From NCBI RefSeq assembly GCF_030272615.1, contig NC_081414.1, forward strand, positions 309,235,164 through 309,299,163: a DNA stretch of 64,000 nt. The letters are read 5' to 3'. Below the pieces are notes generated by a model. That model worked only from the letters and a program-made list of their open reading frames with translations, was not told the origin of the DNA and did no database searches. Below, one piece after another: positions 35,771-47,088 of this stretch. Within the stretch, counting starts at the first letter, position 1; every line of letters starts with the position of its first letter. A program made the position numbers and the translations under genes. The DNA is from Cryptomeria japonica. Lineage: Eukaryota; Streptophyta; Pinopsida; Cupressales; Cupressaceae.

Positions 35771-37362
35771 TGTAGAGGGAATTGACTCTCACCTATTTGT
35801 GGGTACCTTGTCTAGGTATCTCCTCCAAGCTACACTAGAACCATCCAATGATTCTACACCCTCCAAGGTTCTACGAGACTTACCCTCTTTGACATTCCCA
35901 AGGTCCTTAGGTTAGGATAAGCTCTTGTTGTTTTGTGAGTTCCATCCTCTTGCTTAGGAGACCTTGTTTACTAACTCCTTTTCACACTCAACCTGAGAGG
36001 TCAACCCCTCTACCATAGGATCTTCTTTCCCCACATTAATCATACAAGAATGGGTGATTTTGTATGGATTCCCAACCCTACTCCTTCCTCAAGAGCCTTG
36101 ACATTTACCGATTCCAAGTTTTATAAACAAACTGCACTTTTAGGCCTAATAGGAGACCTAATTCTAGTAGCCCTGTCAACGGGGTATTTTGCATTTATCT
36201 GCTAAACTTCCTTAATAAACCTAGGAAATATTTTACATTCCAGACACCCTTTTTGGGTTTACATACAATATCTCAAAACTATAGGTGGGTTCTGACATTA
36301 ACATATCTAACCCTTATAGGGCTAATTAGGCCTAATTGCCCCTTCCTATGCCTAAAAAGTAGGAATTTGCTCAAACACCTTCACCAGTCCTACTGCCTAA
36401 GTGAATTGATGTTAGGTTTGGATCTATACTTCCATGAGGATTTCCAATCCAACCATTCTTCACCTCCATCCACCGGATTCACGTAATTAGGTCTTGTTAT
36501 CCATGATTCCTAATGCTTGCCAATTCAACGTGTCAAGCCTAGGGTATGATGGAAAATCTATAGTTTAGCTTCCACTATCACAAAACCAAAAGGAAAACAT
36601 AGGATACATTGCAACCTAACATTCCACAAGGTTTTAGAGAGGATATCCACCATGGAATGTTAGGTTGGAGCCATTTTTCTCTCAAAACCCTGGTTTTTAG
36701 GACTCTTGAACCCGCCTACAACAAAAACAAGATTATTTACAAATTACAACACTTCAAGACTCCAAACCAAAAAAAAATGAAGGTAAGACACCACTCTATC
36801 AATCCATGTCCATGTTTTGGAAGTGTCAATCTATACAGGCCATACAAACTTACAAAGAATAGGCAATAACTAGGAAGAACACACCAAATGGGAAACCAAA
36901 CTTGTCTATTTTCTTCAAATCTTCAACAAACGATTATCATCAGTCTTTCCAATCCTTATAGTGGCCTTGGAGTGGTTACATATGCTCACAACCAATTATT
37001 TCAACCAACTAGCCGTTGGTGTATGAAAATGTTGCAAAGTTGCTAAGAGCAACTTTTACAACTTTTTTCAATTTGTCGCATTGGTGAGCAACTTTGCTCA
37101 AACCCAAACTTGTTCACCTTCAAATAACTCATATGACCTCAACAACCTCGAAACAACACCAACCAACCTACATTAACCAAAAAAAAAAAACTTATCCTAG
37201 TAAGTGCTCACATGCCAACATTGGCCAAACAAAGACTCTTAGGGCCCTTACAATCATTTGAGAACACACTCAATGGCCTCTTGGCCTTATTAAAAATCTA
37301 AGAACAGGATTGTAACATCCTGGAAACAAACTCAACAAAAATTGCTAAGTGCCCCTGCACCA
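35771..37362 (-). repeat. 5' LTR of chromovirus
   Basis: Partner of 29486-31099. The ends TGTAGAGGG (left) and GCACCA (right) are shared, and the flanking sequence differs on both sides, which fixes the boundaries to within about 3 bp. Confidence 0.87.
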
Positions 37363-37367
37363 ACCTC

Positions 37368-37416
37368 CCTCTCAGTTATCTACCCTATTCAATTGGTATC
37401 AAAGCTATTTTCATCA
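37368..37416 (+). repeat. Right end of the split LTR, with PBS-like tail
   Basis: CTCTCAGTTATCTACCC then TATTCA looks like a normal LTR 3' end (37391). It is followed by TGGTATCAAAGC (37394-37405), a primer-binding-site match, and nine more bases ending ATCA. The duplication CTAAG (37417-37421, partner 28174-28178) follows and the Tat frame resumes at 37422. So the inserted unit seems to be LTR plus PBS plus a short tail. Confidence 0.6.
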
Positions 37417-37421
37417 CTAAG

Positions 37422-39159
37422 TGGTAACTTTACTTTGATGGATCTTGCACACGGCATGGATCAAGTGCACAGATTCTTTTGGTAACCCCACAAGGAAATT
37501 GCATACCTAAGTCCTACAAAATAGCCTTTTCATGCACAAACAACATTCTAGAATATGAAGCTCTCATTACTAGTCTTTGCCTTGATATTCAATGGAAAAT
37601 CACAAACCTACATGTGTATGGTGATTCGCAACTGGCCATTAAATAGGTAAAAGATGAATATCAAACAAAATATGACAAGTTACTCCCCTATCATCGCATG
37701 GTGGAATATTTCAAACAACACTTTTCTTCTACCTAGTTTGAGAAGATTCCTCACGCAAACAACAAATTTGTTGATTCAATGGCTACTATTGGCTCCCTTA
37801 TGCAGATGCCCGATAACAGTCCTTACTGTGAATTCTTGGTTGAGCATATTTTGCTTCCAACATATGATGTCCTTGAATCTAAAATGGTATATGCCCTTGT
37901 TAGTCCTAATTCTCCTTGGTATCAAGACACCTATGCCTACCTTACCAAAAACATCATCCCACCCCATCATACCAAAACCGAACAACAAACTTTCATTTGT
38001 TGATCTGCTCAATACACTATTCTCAGAGATACCCTATTTTTAAGGTACTTTGATGGAACCCTCTTGCATTGTTTAAACAAAGAAGAGGCTAAAGAAGCAC
38101 TGTAGTCTCACACTAGCTAAGAAGTTTCTTAGCACGTGCTATTATTGGCCTACAACAAAACAAGATGTGTATCACTATGTCAAGAAATGTATTCCTTATT
38201 AGAAACACGGTGATAAGATTCACACATTGTCACAAGAATTGCAATCGTTCATTACACCTTGACCCTTCTCACAATGAGGCCTTGTTCTCATTGGTAAAAT
38301 TTGTCCCACCTCCTCCAATGGCTACAAGCTCACCATCACCACCACTGAATATTTCACCAAGTGGGTGGAAGCCATACCAATCACCTTTTCCATTAGCAAA
38401 CAAATTGCAAAATTTATCTTGAATTACCTAATCTGCTACTATGGAATCCCAAAGGTCATCATCATAGACAATGGTATACCTTTCAAAAATCAAGATGTAA
38501 AAGAATTATGCCAAAAATTCCCCATCCAATGCCGCTTTTCCACCCCATATTACCCCCAAGGTAATGGTCAAGATAAGGCTTCAAATAAAACTATTATCAA
38601 AATCCTTAAGAAGATAGTCAATGAAGTTGGTCGTGATTGACACTTCCAACTCTATCTCACCCTTTGGGCCTAACACACAAGAATTCACACACCCACAAGA
38701 GCCACACCATATTCCCTCATCTTCGGCTTCGACGTCATCCTCCCCCTTGAGATCGAGATCCCTTCGCTATAGGTGTCCCTATAGAATATTCTTCGTAATG
38801 AAGAATACAAAGTGGCTAGGTTGCAAGTGCTTGAATTACTAGATGAACAACTTCTCAAGGCCTTGAATCATCTCTGGGTTTATCAAAATCATCTTCATCT
38901 CAGCTACAACAAGAAAGATAGGACCCAGAAATTTGACATTGGTGACCTTGTCCTTATGGAAAATCAGAAGAATCTTCAAGACCATGAAAAGAAGGGCAAT
39001 TTTGAGCCTAATAGGTTGGGGCCATACCACATCACTACCAAATATAGCTCTGGAGCATATCAGTTGGCTACTCCCGAAGGAGAACAGTTGGATGAGCCTA
39101 TGTCTATTACTATGAATAAAGATTATCCTATTACATTAAGCTTTATCCCATCAAACTGA
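37422..39159 (+). pseudogene. Tat second RNase H and integrase
   Basis: YFDGSCTRHGSSAQILLV followed by NILEYEALITSL and HVYGDSQLAIK (37432-37650) is an extra, archaeal-type RNase H domain, the hallmark of the Tat branch of plant gypsy elements. The integrase follows, shifted between frames: IDNGIPFKNQDVKELC and STPYYPQGNGQ (about 38467-38574), then the C-terminal DIGDLVLMENQKNL, LGPYHITTKYSSGAYQL and a stop at 39157-39159. In this family integrase inserts the cDNA; here shifts and stops prevent expression. Joining 28178 to 37422 gives an uninterrupted Tat order, which supports the nesting. Confidence 0.78.
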
Positions 39160-40960
39160 GCTTTCCCCCAGTACACTGAGATTTTCCTATTCATATGAGC
39201 TTATATTGACTTGTGCGTATTCCAAATACCCATCCATAATGCATGTAACCAAATCCAAGAAGAGATCCTCTTAACTAGTGTCTCTCCCAATTAGCTTAGC
39301 TATTTCCTCTCATTAGTCTATCCAATATCTATGCCCATCGATATGCATCCTTCTCATTTCTATAAATCTATCCAAATCCACATCCCACTCTTGGCAAGAG
39401 ATGTTTGTTGGCCATGTGAGTCGTTTGCATGCTTGATATTTTTTGCTTTGATTTTCAGTTTTTGTCCCATCCCTATACTTATTCAGGGCTACCTTGATCA
39501 TCCTATATCTTGTTATGTCTTGGTTAGTGTACATTGTGGCATCATTTTTGTGGTATGGCGTGTTTGATGGTTTCTCTTGCATGATCCAACAGGTCTCGCA
39601 TATATTCCATCATGGTTATTTGCAAACTTGTGTGCATTGAGATAACCTATTATTTGAGAGTTTGGTCCACACATTAGATATTCATAACATGTTGAATTCT
39701 ATAGTTAGTGGTGTATATAATCCATTGCAATATCAAAACCTAGGAATGGTCTCCACATCTTACACAACAATCAACTCCATCCACCTCATCCATCCTTTCA
39801 TTTTTTTTCGAGACTCAATTTATTCATTCATTCCTCATTCTTCTTCATCTATTTCGCCTATTTTATTGTATTATGGTTGACACATCCTAAAAAGAATCAC
39901 CACATCCCCATCTTCATTTGCATTTACACCTCATACTTGCATTGCATCCCTTCATTATATTGCATTCATTCATTTAGGGTGAATTCATTTCGATTGCATT
40001 TCTTTAGAGTTCATTCACTATTTCATTTGCATGTGTTCATTTGCATTCTATACATTAGTTTGCATTTATTAATGTTCACTTAGTATTCATTATTCAATGC
40101 ATTTTTTTCATGTATAGGATTCATTTCATCTTAAGGTTCATTTCATTTTTCATTTTTTGCATTCATCTTAAACCCTTACATCCAATTTTCATGTTACATC
40201 ATTCATTTCATCATTTTCATGTCATTATCATTTTAGATCAAATTAGCTCACTTTAGGGTTCATTTTCTTTTCATTTACATTTTATCACATTTTAGGATCT
40301 ATTTCATTTCATTTTTCACATTCATATCATATCATTGGGTTCGTTATTCTTTTTTGCATTCATTTATTTCTCATTTTTTCTAATGTGCATTCATTACCAT
40401 TCATTATATATACATGCATCATACATTGCATCATACATATCCATATCATCACAATAACAATCATAAATAGTGCATCACCATATCCATATACATTACCATA
40501 TATCATATTCACAATCACATCACATGTACATCATAATCAACTCATCCTGCATCCGTCACAATCGTCAGCATATCCTATAGGCATCATCATACAATATGCA
40601 TATATAATACACCCTGCATCCAACATGAGTTTGGTACACCATGGATATACATACTAGCCATATAACACTATCATACACGTGCATATCATATAAAAATAAA
40701 TGCATCATATAAGCACATATAGAGATCCATCCATCCTACATCACACACATTCTAGGAGCATCATAATCATCACAATCATAAGAGCATGAGCATAACCAAA
40801 AAATCGTCATCCATAAATCCGTCATATAGTACATCACAGTCTATAATAAAAGTCCATCACAATATAACATAAATATCATGTGTCACTGCCAGAATCATAG
40901 GTCATCTCATATATTAACAAATGAAGATTTGTCTAATCATGGTAACATAAAATCTCCTTG
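39160..40960. other. Non-coding, low-complexity Tat 3' region
   Basis: No coding region is supported. From about 39780 to 40900 the + strand is dominated by CATT, TTCATTT and CATCAT words, a low-complexity tract that gives several spurious short frames. It lies between the Tat integrase and the antisense ORF. Confidence 0.55.
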
Positions 40961-40999
40961 AACATCAAAACTGCCAAAGTCTATGAGCTACCCAGTGCT

Positions 41000-42939
41000 C
41001 TTTTTGTCTACTGCAGATGGATCTACTCATCCTCCTAAGGGACTTGGTGGTGGGTGTCATGGTTCTCACATACCTACACTCTCCAAATGTCTGTGATTTG
41101 CATTTTTTCGTGTCTGAGTCCTCTCGAAAAAACTCGGGGCTCGTTGATCTACTAGCACAACAACCTGATATATGCCCCTGTAGTAGTGTGCCTCTTGTAG
41201 GTCCCTCTTGATAGCTACCCATTGCAACTCAATGGAATCTGTAAATACCTGTGTCAACCCTGTAGGTATGAGCATCTATCTTTCTGTGTCCCACTCTCCC
41301 CTCAGTCGAGTGGCATTTGCATGAATTCGTGCAAGTTGTTCTCTCACTCCCTCAAGCTCTGTCTCAAGCTCTTGAATCCTTCCAACCATCTCCCCACTCT
41401 CACCACCTACAATTCCTCTTCTATGACATCCAACTCCATCTAGAAGGTGTTTGTCTCCATAGTCATTCTATTAAAGGCCACCTGTAGGGTGTCCCGCTCA
41501 ACCTACAATCTATCTTGATCACCCTATAGGCTATCCACTCGAGTCTGTTCTATATCTACCTTCACCCTCTCTTGCCCTACCTCATCCTCTACGCTTATCA
41601 CTTGATCTCTCTATGCATCTCTCTCATTTTGTTGGCACCAGTGGTAATACTTCTAGCACCTGTACTTCTGGCACCTAGGAAACCTGTACTTGTGCAAGAG
41701 GACCTTGTACATGTACCTATGGAGGATCTTATCCCCTCCTACCATGTCTCCTAACATTGGGCACCGCTTGTCCCCTTCGTCCTCTCCCTACTCCTCTAGC
41801 CTCACCCTCTACCATAGGTGTTCCTCCATCCCCCCGTCTCCCTCGTTATCTCCATCTCCTCCAACCACCTGATCAATTGCAGACATGGCCTCATCTTGTC
41901 CCAACACACTTGGGATAGTTATTCATGTTGGCTGGTGAAACTCCCACCATGCTACATAAGCACCAGTCGTATCAGCATCTGCCACATCTTCCCTAGGATC
42001 CTAGTCCATTGGTGTCATCCCTATGAAACTGGTCTATTCAACAAAGGGACCTATGGAATCTCCCCATGTCCCTGTGTCTCGCATGACCCATGGATGTGTG
42101 AGCTCCTCACCTACTATATCTTACTGTAACCCAAACTATCTCACAGCTCAATGTAGCAGATACCGATCAATAACATGGAGCATTCAGCCCATCAACCAAC
42201 ACTGACTCTAAACAAAAGATAAGAAACATGAATCCTTCATTCATTGCTCGCACATCCTATAGGGTCGCCAAGTGAAATCCAACATCTCATCCAGACAGCG
42301 CTGCTAGTAGCCCATGGACCCCACTCGAATATAGTGGAGTAGTCTTTTGTACTTGTTTATATATGGAAATTGTGGTCATCGATCTCTAACTCCCTTGTGG
42401 ACGACATACAACTATATGCTCAAAGGCCCAAATACGAAGAAGTGTCACTTTAGTACTCAACCTCTTATACCCATGATATACACACATGTGGGTATCATAG
42501 TAGAGCTGTCCTAACATGGTGTATCCCAAGTCGAACAAAATCCCATCCTCCATAACGTGATAGACACACCTAGCCATCCAATAGAAAATCCATGTCCACT
42601 CAATTCAAGCATCATCCATTCGATGATCAAACCATAGAGATATAGCACAAGCCTAGGAATACATCAATGTCGCTCTATAGCCAACTCCAGTCTCATCCGA
42701 GTTCGATCCATGGGAAGTTCATCTATCTGACATATTGGTCATAGATAGTGGTCCTCGTACTTTGACTGATACTCTAGGATCACTCCTCGAGTAGGCAATC
42801 GCAGAATGTGCCGCACATCCTCCAAAGTAATAGAAGCCTCTCTAGTCGGCAGATGGAACGAGCAGGTGTCACTGTGCCACCTCTTTATAAGCGCTATCAT
42901 CATGGCAGTATGTTCGCAAAAGCATGGCCACTCATGCAC
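41000..42939 (-). pseudogene. Antisense plant-mobile-domain ORF in Tat
   Basis: On the strand opposite to Tat gag-pol a decayed ORF runs from about 42939 leftward. It starts MHEWPCFCEHTAMMIALIKR and has WHSDTCSFHLPTREASITLE and DVRHILRLPTRG, the classic pattern of the plant mobile domain (aminotransferase-like family): a FHLP motif, then TLEDV, then a GLP-like turn. Downstream in a shifted frame come YDTHMCVYHGYKRLS (about 42.46 kb) and THPWVMRDTGTWGDS (about 42.07 kb). Several stops and shifts break it. Antisense ORFs of this kind have been described in Tat elements of other plants; the role is unknown. The window shows only that the ORF is inside the Tat unit, after integrase and before the LTR. 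Confidence 0.65.
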
Positions 42940-43906
42940 CCACTGTAGTCCAGCCTAAACTAGAACCATCTGCTCCACACTCTGCAGCATCTGGCCATAG
43001 TGCATTGTCGGCGACTAGCACTCACGTGACTCAAGTGAACCTAATGTCTCATGCATCCATAACTAGCGTCGATCAGTCACATTCTTCTAAGTCTAGCCTA
43101 ATCCCTCCCCAAGATAGCTTGGGGCATTCCCTAGATTCCCTTAGTCCTTCACGCTCATCGCTTTTCTAACCCCTATTCCCTCCCACACGGAGACAATGTT
43201 TCACTAAACAAAGAGCTTGCGTCGTTTTACAATCACAGACGTTGTTTGGCAATTTGTCCCCTCCTTTTTGTCCCATGCATAGACGCTGATTTTTTCAATC
43301 AGCCTTCGTGCATGTGTTTCCCTATTTGCACAGGTGGCGCATCATCACATAGATGTCGCTTTCTAAGCACAGACGTTGAAACGATGATTGGCGTATGCAC
43401 CCTGATCCATTTTCCACCCATTTAATACCGTAATAAATGCCCTACCTACCAAAATGAAAAGTTGGTTTTGAGTACATACCTATGGCTCGTACTCGACTAA
43501 TCGCTGGTACAATCTAACTCTCTCCCTGCACTGCTTGTATCGTGGAATCTGCACCATCGTTGATCTCTATGCTACTATGGGATCCCTATCATTTCTATAA
43601 CTAGGTGTGTGACAATGACCCTTCTATGGGCCCCATGTGGCCTATATATGCCCTTTCTTCACCCTTCTGCGACCCGCTGTCCACTTCATTTTCCTTCTTC
43701 TTTGTCCCCTTCTTCCATTCTCTCATCTTTTTTTATCTCTTTTCTACTTTTTTCTTCTTTTTCAAGAATTTTCTAGCAAATTCAAATTTTCCAATTCAAT
43801 TCTCGAGGGGGCATCCCTTACTCTAGGCTCACCTACAGCACTCCTTTTTTTTGCATTGGGGCATCACTTTCTTCATTTACCTGTCACCAACTCATTACCG
43901 CCATGT
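42940..43906. other. Tat 3' untranslated region
   Basis: No coding region is supported. Four copies of a word like CACAGACGTTG (variants CATAGACGCTG and CATAGATGTCG) occur at about 43223-43385. From 43440 to 43906 the + strand is pyrimidine-rich and is repeated in diverged form at about 45170-45670, ahead of the second LTR. Confidence 0.5.
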
Positions 43907-43921
43907 AAAAGAGGGGCAAAA
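43907..43921 (+). promoter_or_regulatory. Polypurine tract, Tat LTR A
   Basis: AAAAGAGGGGCAAAA precedes the LTR start TGTAGAGATC. A matching AAAGAGGGGCAAAA (45662-45675) precedes LTR B. Confidence 0.6.
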
Positions 43922-45130
43922 TGTAGAGATCAAAAATTTATTAAATTAATATTTAATTAATTTATCCTTCCTGGCATAACTAATTGTATTAATTATGTTA
44001 GCCCTTTATTAGACTCAAAATTAATTAAATTATATTTAATTATTTTATCCCCTTAACCTTATAATTAATTTAATAATTAATTATATAAAATCTCCATTCT
44101 TCTAAAATCCATTTTAACCTTAGCCAATCACTTCAATATTTAATTTTAACACTAATTAGTTAATTAATCCCAATTGATTAACTAATACCTTGATTCCTAC
44201 AAATCTCCTCCTAATCCTTGTCATTTAGCCTAATTAATCTAAGCCTAAGCTTCATTATCATTTCTTCTAATTTTAAATTCCTCCATTCATTCTCTCTCCT
44301 CATGTCACATCCTCCTAGCTCACCCACTTGTTTCCACAATCCCTCATTAACTCATCTAATGCCCTGAACAATCATTTGCACATTCCTAATCTCCATGATT
44401 AGGGAGTGGTCAACCTCTTTCCATAAATGGCTTTCCTATATCACCTCACAACCTTAAATGCCACCCACTTTTGTCTATCCAAGGAATTTTGGATTCCTTG
44501 AATCTCTCCATGCCCTCTTCCCAAGGAACTTTTAATTCCTTTTCTCTTTTACTCTTCCCATGTTTCTCCTCCCAAGGAATTTTTAATTTCTTGTTTTTCT
44601 TCCCAATGTACTTGGGATCTCTTCCCCATGACCTTGAGGAGTGTGGAGACAAGAAATGCCTTTATGTAAAAATCTCTTTGATCTCTCACTTGTCCTCTTC
44701 TAATCCACATCACTTTCCTTCAATCTCATCCCTCCAATTCGTTTCAATCTCAACTGTCCATTTTGGGCCCCTCAAATCTATAAATTGGAGTCTCCTCCCT
44801 TCACAAATCATCCACTTCATCTACATTATCATGCTGCTAATTTGAGTCCAAGAATCCATCCATTGTATCCACATGATAGCCTAACTTCATCACTTTAATC
44901 CATTATCATAATCACCCCTTTTGTTGTGTATCTGGAGAGCAATCCACATCAATCCATCCAAAAGAGCAAATCAAGTGGAGAAAGAGTGCTCTAGCTTCAA
45001 GCTCAATCAACAGAATAGGAAAGGTATAAGACTAGTTTTTTTACATGTTTTCATGGTTTTAAGAATTTCACATTCTCAACAAACCTTATATTATTTTCTT
45101 TCTTTCACAAACATCGTTGTCCAGCCCTAG
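43922..45130 (+). repeat. Tat LTR A
   Basis: Begins TGTAGAGATC after the polypurine tract, is very AT-rich (repeated TTAATTAA words), and matches the split LTR B (45677-45753 and 50603-about 51530). Shared landmarks are ATTAACTAAT, the TATA-like CTATAAATTGGAG (44778 and 51300) and GAGAGCAATCCACATC. The right end is uncertain. Confidence 0.65.
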
Positions 45131-45676
45131 ACAACGAAACAGCAATCAACGATTGCACCCCAATTGGTCCCCCCCCCCTCTCTCATGCTTGCATTAAATG
45201 TACCTAAACTACCATACATGTATATTTTAGGGTACCTAATGGCTCCTTGCACTCGGACAATCATTGGAACCTCCTCACTCGCTCCTTGTGTTGTGTGTGT
45301 CGTGGAATGTTCACCATTTTTATTGCTCCTTCACTCTAGGCTTCTTCTACTTGTGATGACTAAGAGTGCACAAATGACCTCCTATGGTACCCTGATAGCC
45401 TATATGTAACCCTCCCTTCCACCTACTAGCCTTCCTCATTTGCGCTAATTTCTTCCTTTTTTGTTTGTTCCTTCACCAAATTATTTTTCTCTTCCTTATT
45501 CCTCTTCCCATCACCTTTTCCTTTTATTCGAGAATTCCTCCCAAAAAATCAAATTTTTTGGTCCAAATTTTTGAGAGGGCATCATCCTTTCATATTTCTC
45601 TATGTTTCCTTGTTGGGGCATTCTTTTTTTTTGACATAATGTTGTTTCACAACACCGCATCAAAGAGGGGCAAAAT
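45131..45676. repeat. Diverged second copy of the Tat 3' region
   Basis: Follows LTR A and resembles 43440-43921: similar blocks around TCGTGGAAT, CCTATGG, the T/C-rich tract, GAGGGGGCATC / GAGAGGGCATC and GGGGCAT, ending in GAGGGGCAAAA. No gene is seen. Confidence 0.55.
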
Positions 45677-45753
45677 TTTGACACCTAAAAATTAATTAAA
45701 TTTTATTTAAATAATTATCCTTGTAACATGATTAATTTTATTAATTATGTTAG
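45677..45753 (+). repeat. Tat LTR B, left part
   Basis: Begins after GAGGGGCAAAA and aligns with the start of LTR A (AAAATTAATTAAATTT, then TTAATTATGTTAG). It is cut by copia B at 45753/45754; GTTAG is duplicated at 45749-45753 and 50598-50602. Confidence 0.7.
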
Positions 45754-47031
45754 TGTTTAAAGTTTGGTTAGAATGAGTTGTTTATGTGTTGTCATTTGTT
45801 TCAACATGCTTTGGTTGTCATTAGTGACTGATTGGTATAGTTGATATTGAGTTTCTTGTGCAGTTGTGCTGAGAGATTTGCTCAGCATATCATCTATATT
45901 GTACATCTATTCATGTGGTTTGGATATGTTGTTAAGAAGTGTTTAGAGATGCTATATTTGGGATTTGGTGCTCCAGATTGTTGTGTTAAGGAAGTTACGT
46001 CCACCAATGTTTGACATTTTTTTCGTGCAATATACATGCTCCGCATTTCTCTACTTTATGGTTTTTGGTGTTGTGGTTTTGAAGATAAGTTGATAATGTC
46101 CTTAGCTTCATTCTATTCAGTTGGCACAAGTTATTGGGCTTCGGAAGCATGGTTTCAAAGTTCAATGGTGTTTACTCCAAGTTTGTCCAACCTCTGGTGT
46201 TTACACTTTGTATTATTGCTCTGATGATTATGGATTGTTGTATAAGGTGTATGATGTTTATTTTGGCCTCAGTTAAGATGTGTTGTGGTCAACTTTACAT
46301 TCTTTTCCACCACGGAAATGATTAGTGCCGACCTAATTTGAATTGTGGTCGATTAAGATACCTAGCCGACCTTGGGAGATTTTGCTTATGTGAGAATGAT
46401 ATAAATAAAGGATAATTTGTTGAGGATGGTGTGTGTGTGTGGTGTGCAATGAATGTGTGAAGAGAGAATGGATATTGCGTGTGAAATGGAAAGGAAGTGA
46501 CTCATGGCATGTGTATGCGAAGGTGTGTGAAAGAGGATCCATCTCCCTAATTGTTTGATGAGTATTGTTGAGTTGGTGAAAAGTGTTGAGCAATGTGGAC
46601 TTTCATGTGTTAGCTACCGAAAGAAGTGAGCTGAAGGTATCTACAGATCTTACAGTTGCAAAGGTATATCAGTGGTGGATTATTTATCTTTTATTCTTCT
46701 TCATCTAGGTAGTGAGCCCTCCAGTAATAAGCCTTTTCTTTCTTTCTTCCAGGCAGTGAGCCTTTCTTTGTAAAAATCACCTTAACCGGTGTCACCCAAA
46801 CAAGGTTTTTCTCTTAAAAAGGTTTTTCACATAAAATCTGATGTTTCATTGTGTATGATATGTTCTACTTTTCATGTTCTTTCATGCTCATATCTTTATG
46901 TGGATTAAGTGATAAAAGTTAAGTTGTTTGTGGATCTGATTTTAAAAAAAAAAAAGATTTTAGAATTGTTTGTACAACTGATTCACCCCCATCACCCCTC
47001 TCAATTGTATTGTGCATAAAGACATTCAACA
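45754..47031 (+). repeat. Copia B 5' LTR
   Basis: Starts TGTTTAAAGTTTGGTTAG and ends AAGACATTCAACA before the PBS. It matches 49351-50597, for example GATATTGAGTTTC and GGAGATTTTGC in both. A short T-to-A or C-tract region near 46980-47000 precedes the end. Confidence 0.87.
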
Positions 47032-47033
47032 AT

Positions 47034-47045
47034 TAGTATCAGAGC
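47034..47045 (+). other. Primer-binding site, copia B
   Basis: TAGTATCAGAGC differs by one base from the initiator tRNA-Met complement TGGTATCAGAGC and sits just inside the 5' LTR. Confidence 0.75.
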
Positions 47046-47088
47046 TTTGGTTCCTTGGAGAAGAGCTTAACCACTTAAGGAGATCCTG

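Larger units (their letters stand above)
29486..37362 (-). mobile_element. Ty3/gypsy chromovirus, nearly complete
   Basis: LTRs at 29486-31099 and 35771-37362 (the right one may start 3 bases earlier) flank a minus-strand gag-pol region of about 4.6 kb. The order gag, protease, RT, RNase H, integrase, chromodomain identifies a chromovirus. Flanks ACCCC (29481-29485) and ACCTC (37363-37367) differ by one transition and fit a 5-bp target duplication. It landed in the C tract of the LTR that started at 28179. It is the least decayed element here, yet still carries stops, one frameshift and two damaged active-site positions. Confidence 0.87.

Noticed and set aside
39880-40660. His/Ile-rich open frames on the + strand
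   Set aside because: Low-complexity CATT/CATCAT sequence produces them in more than one frame.
1106-47045. Several TGGTATCAGAGC-like words, considered as tRNA gene fragments
   Set aside because: Each lies just inside or at an LTR end and matches only the tRNA 3' end complement, so they are primer-binding sites.
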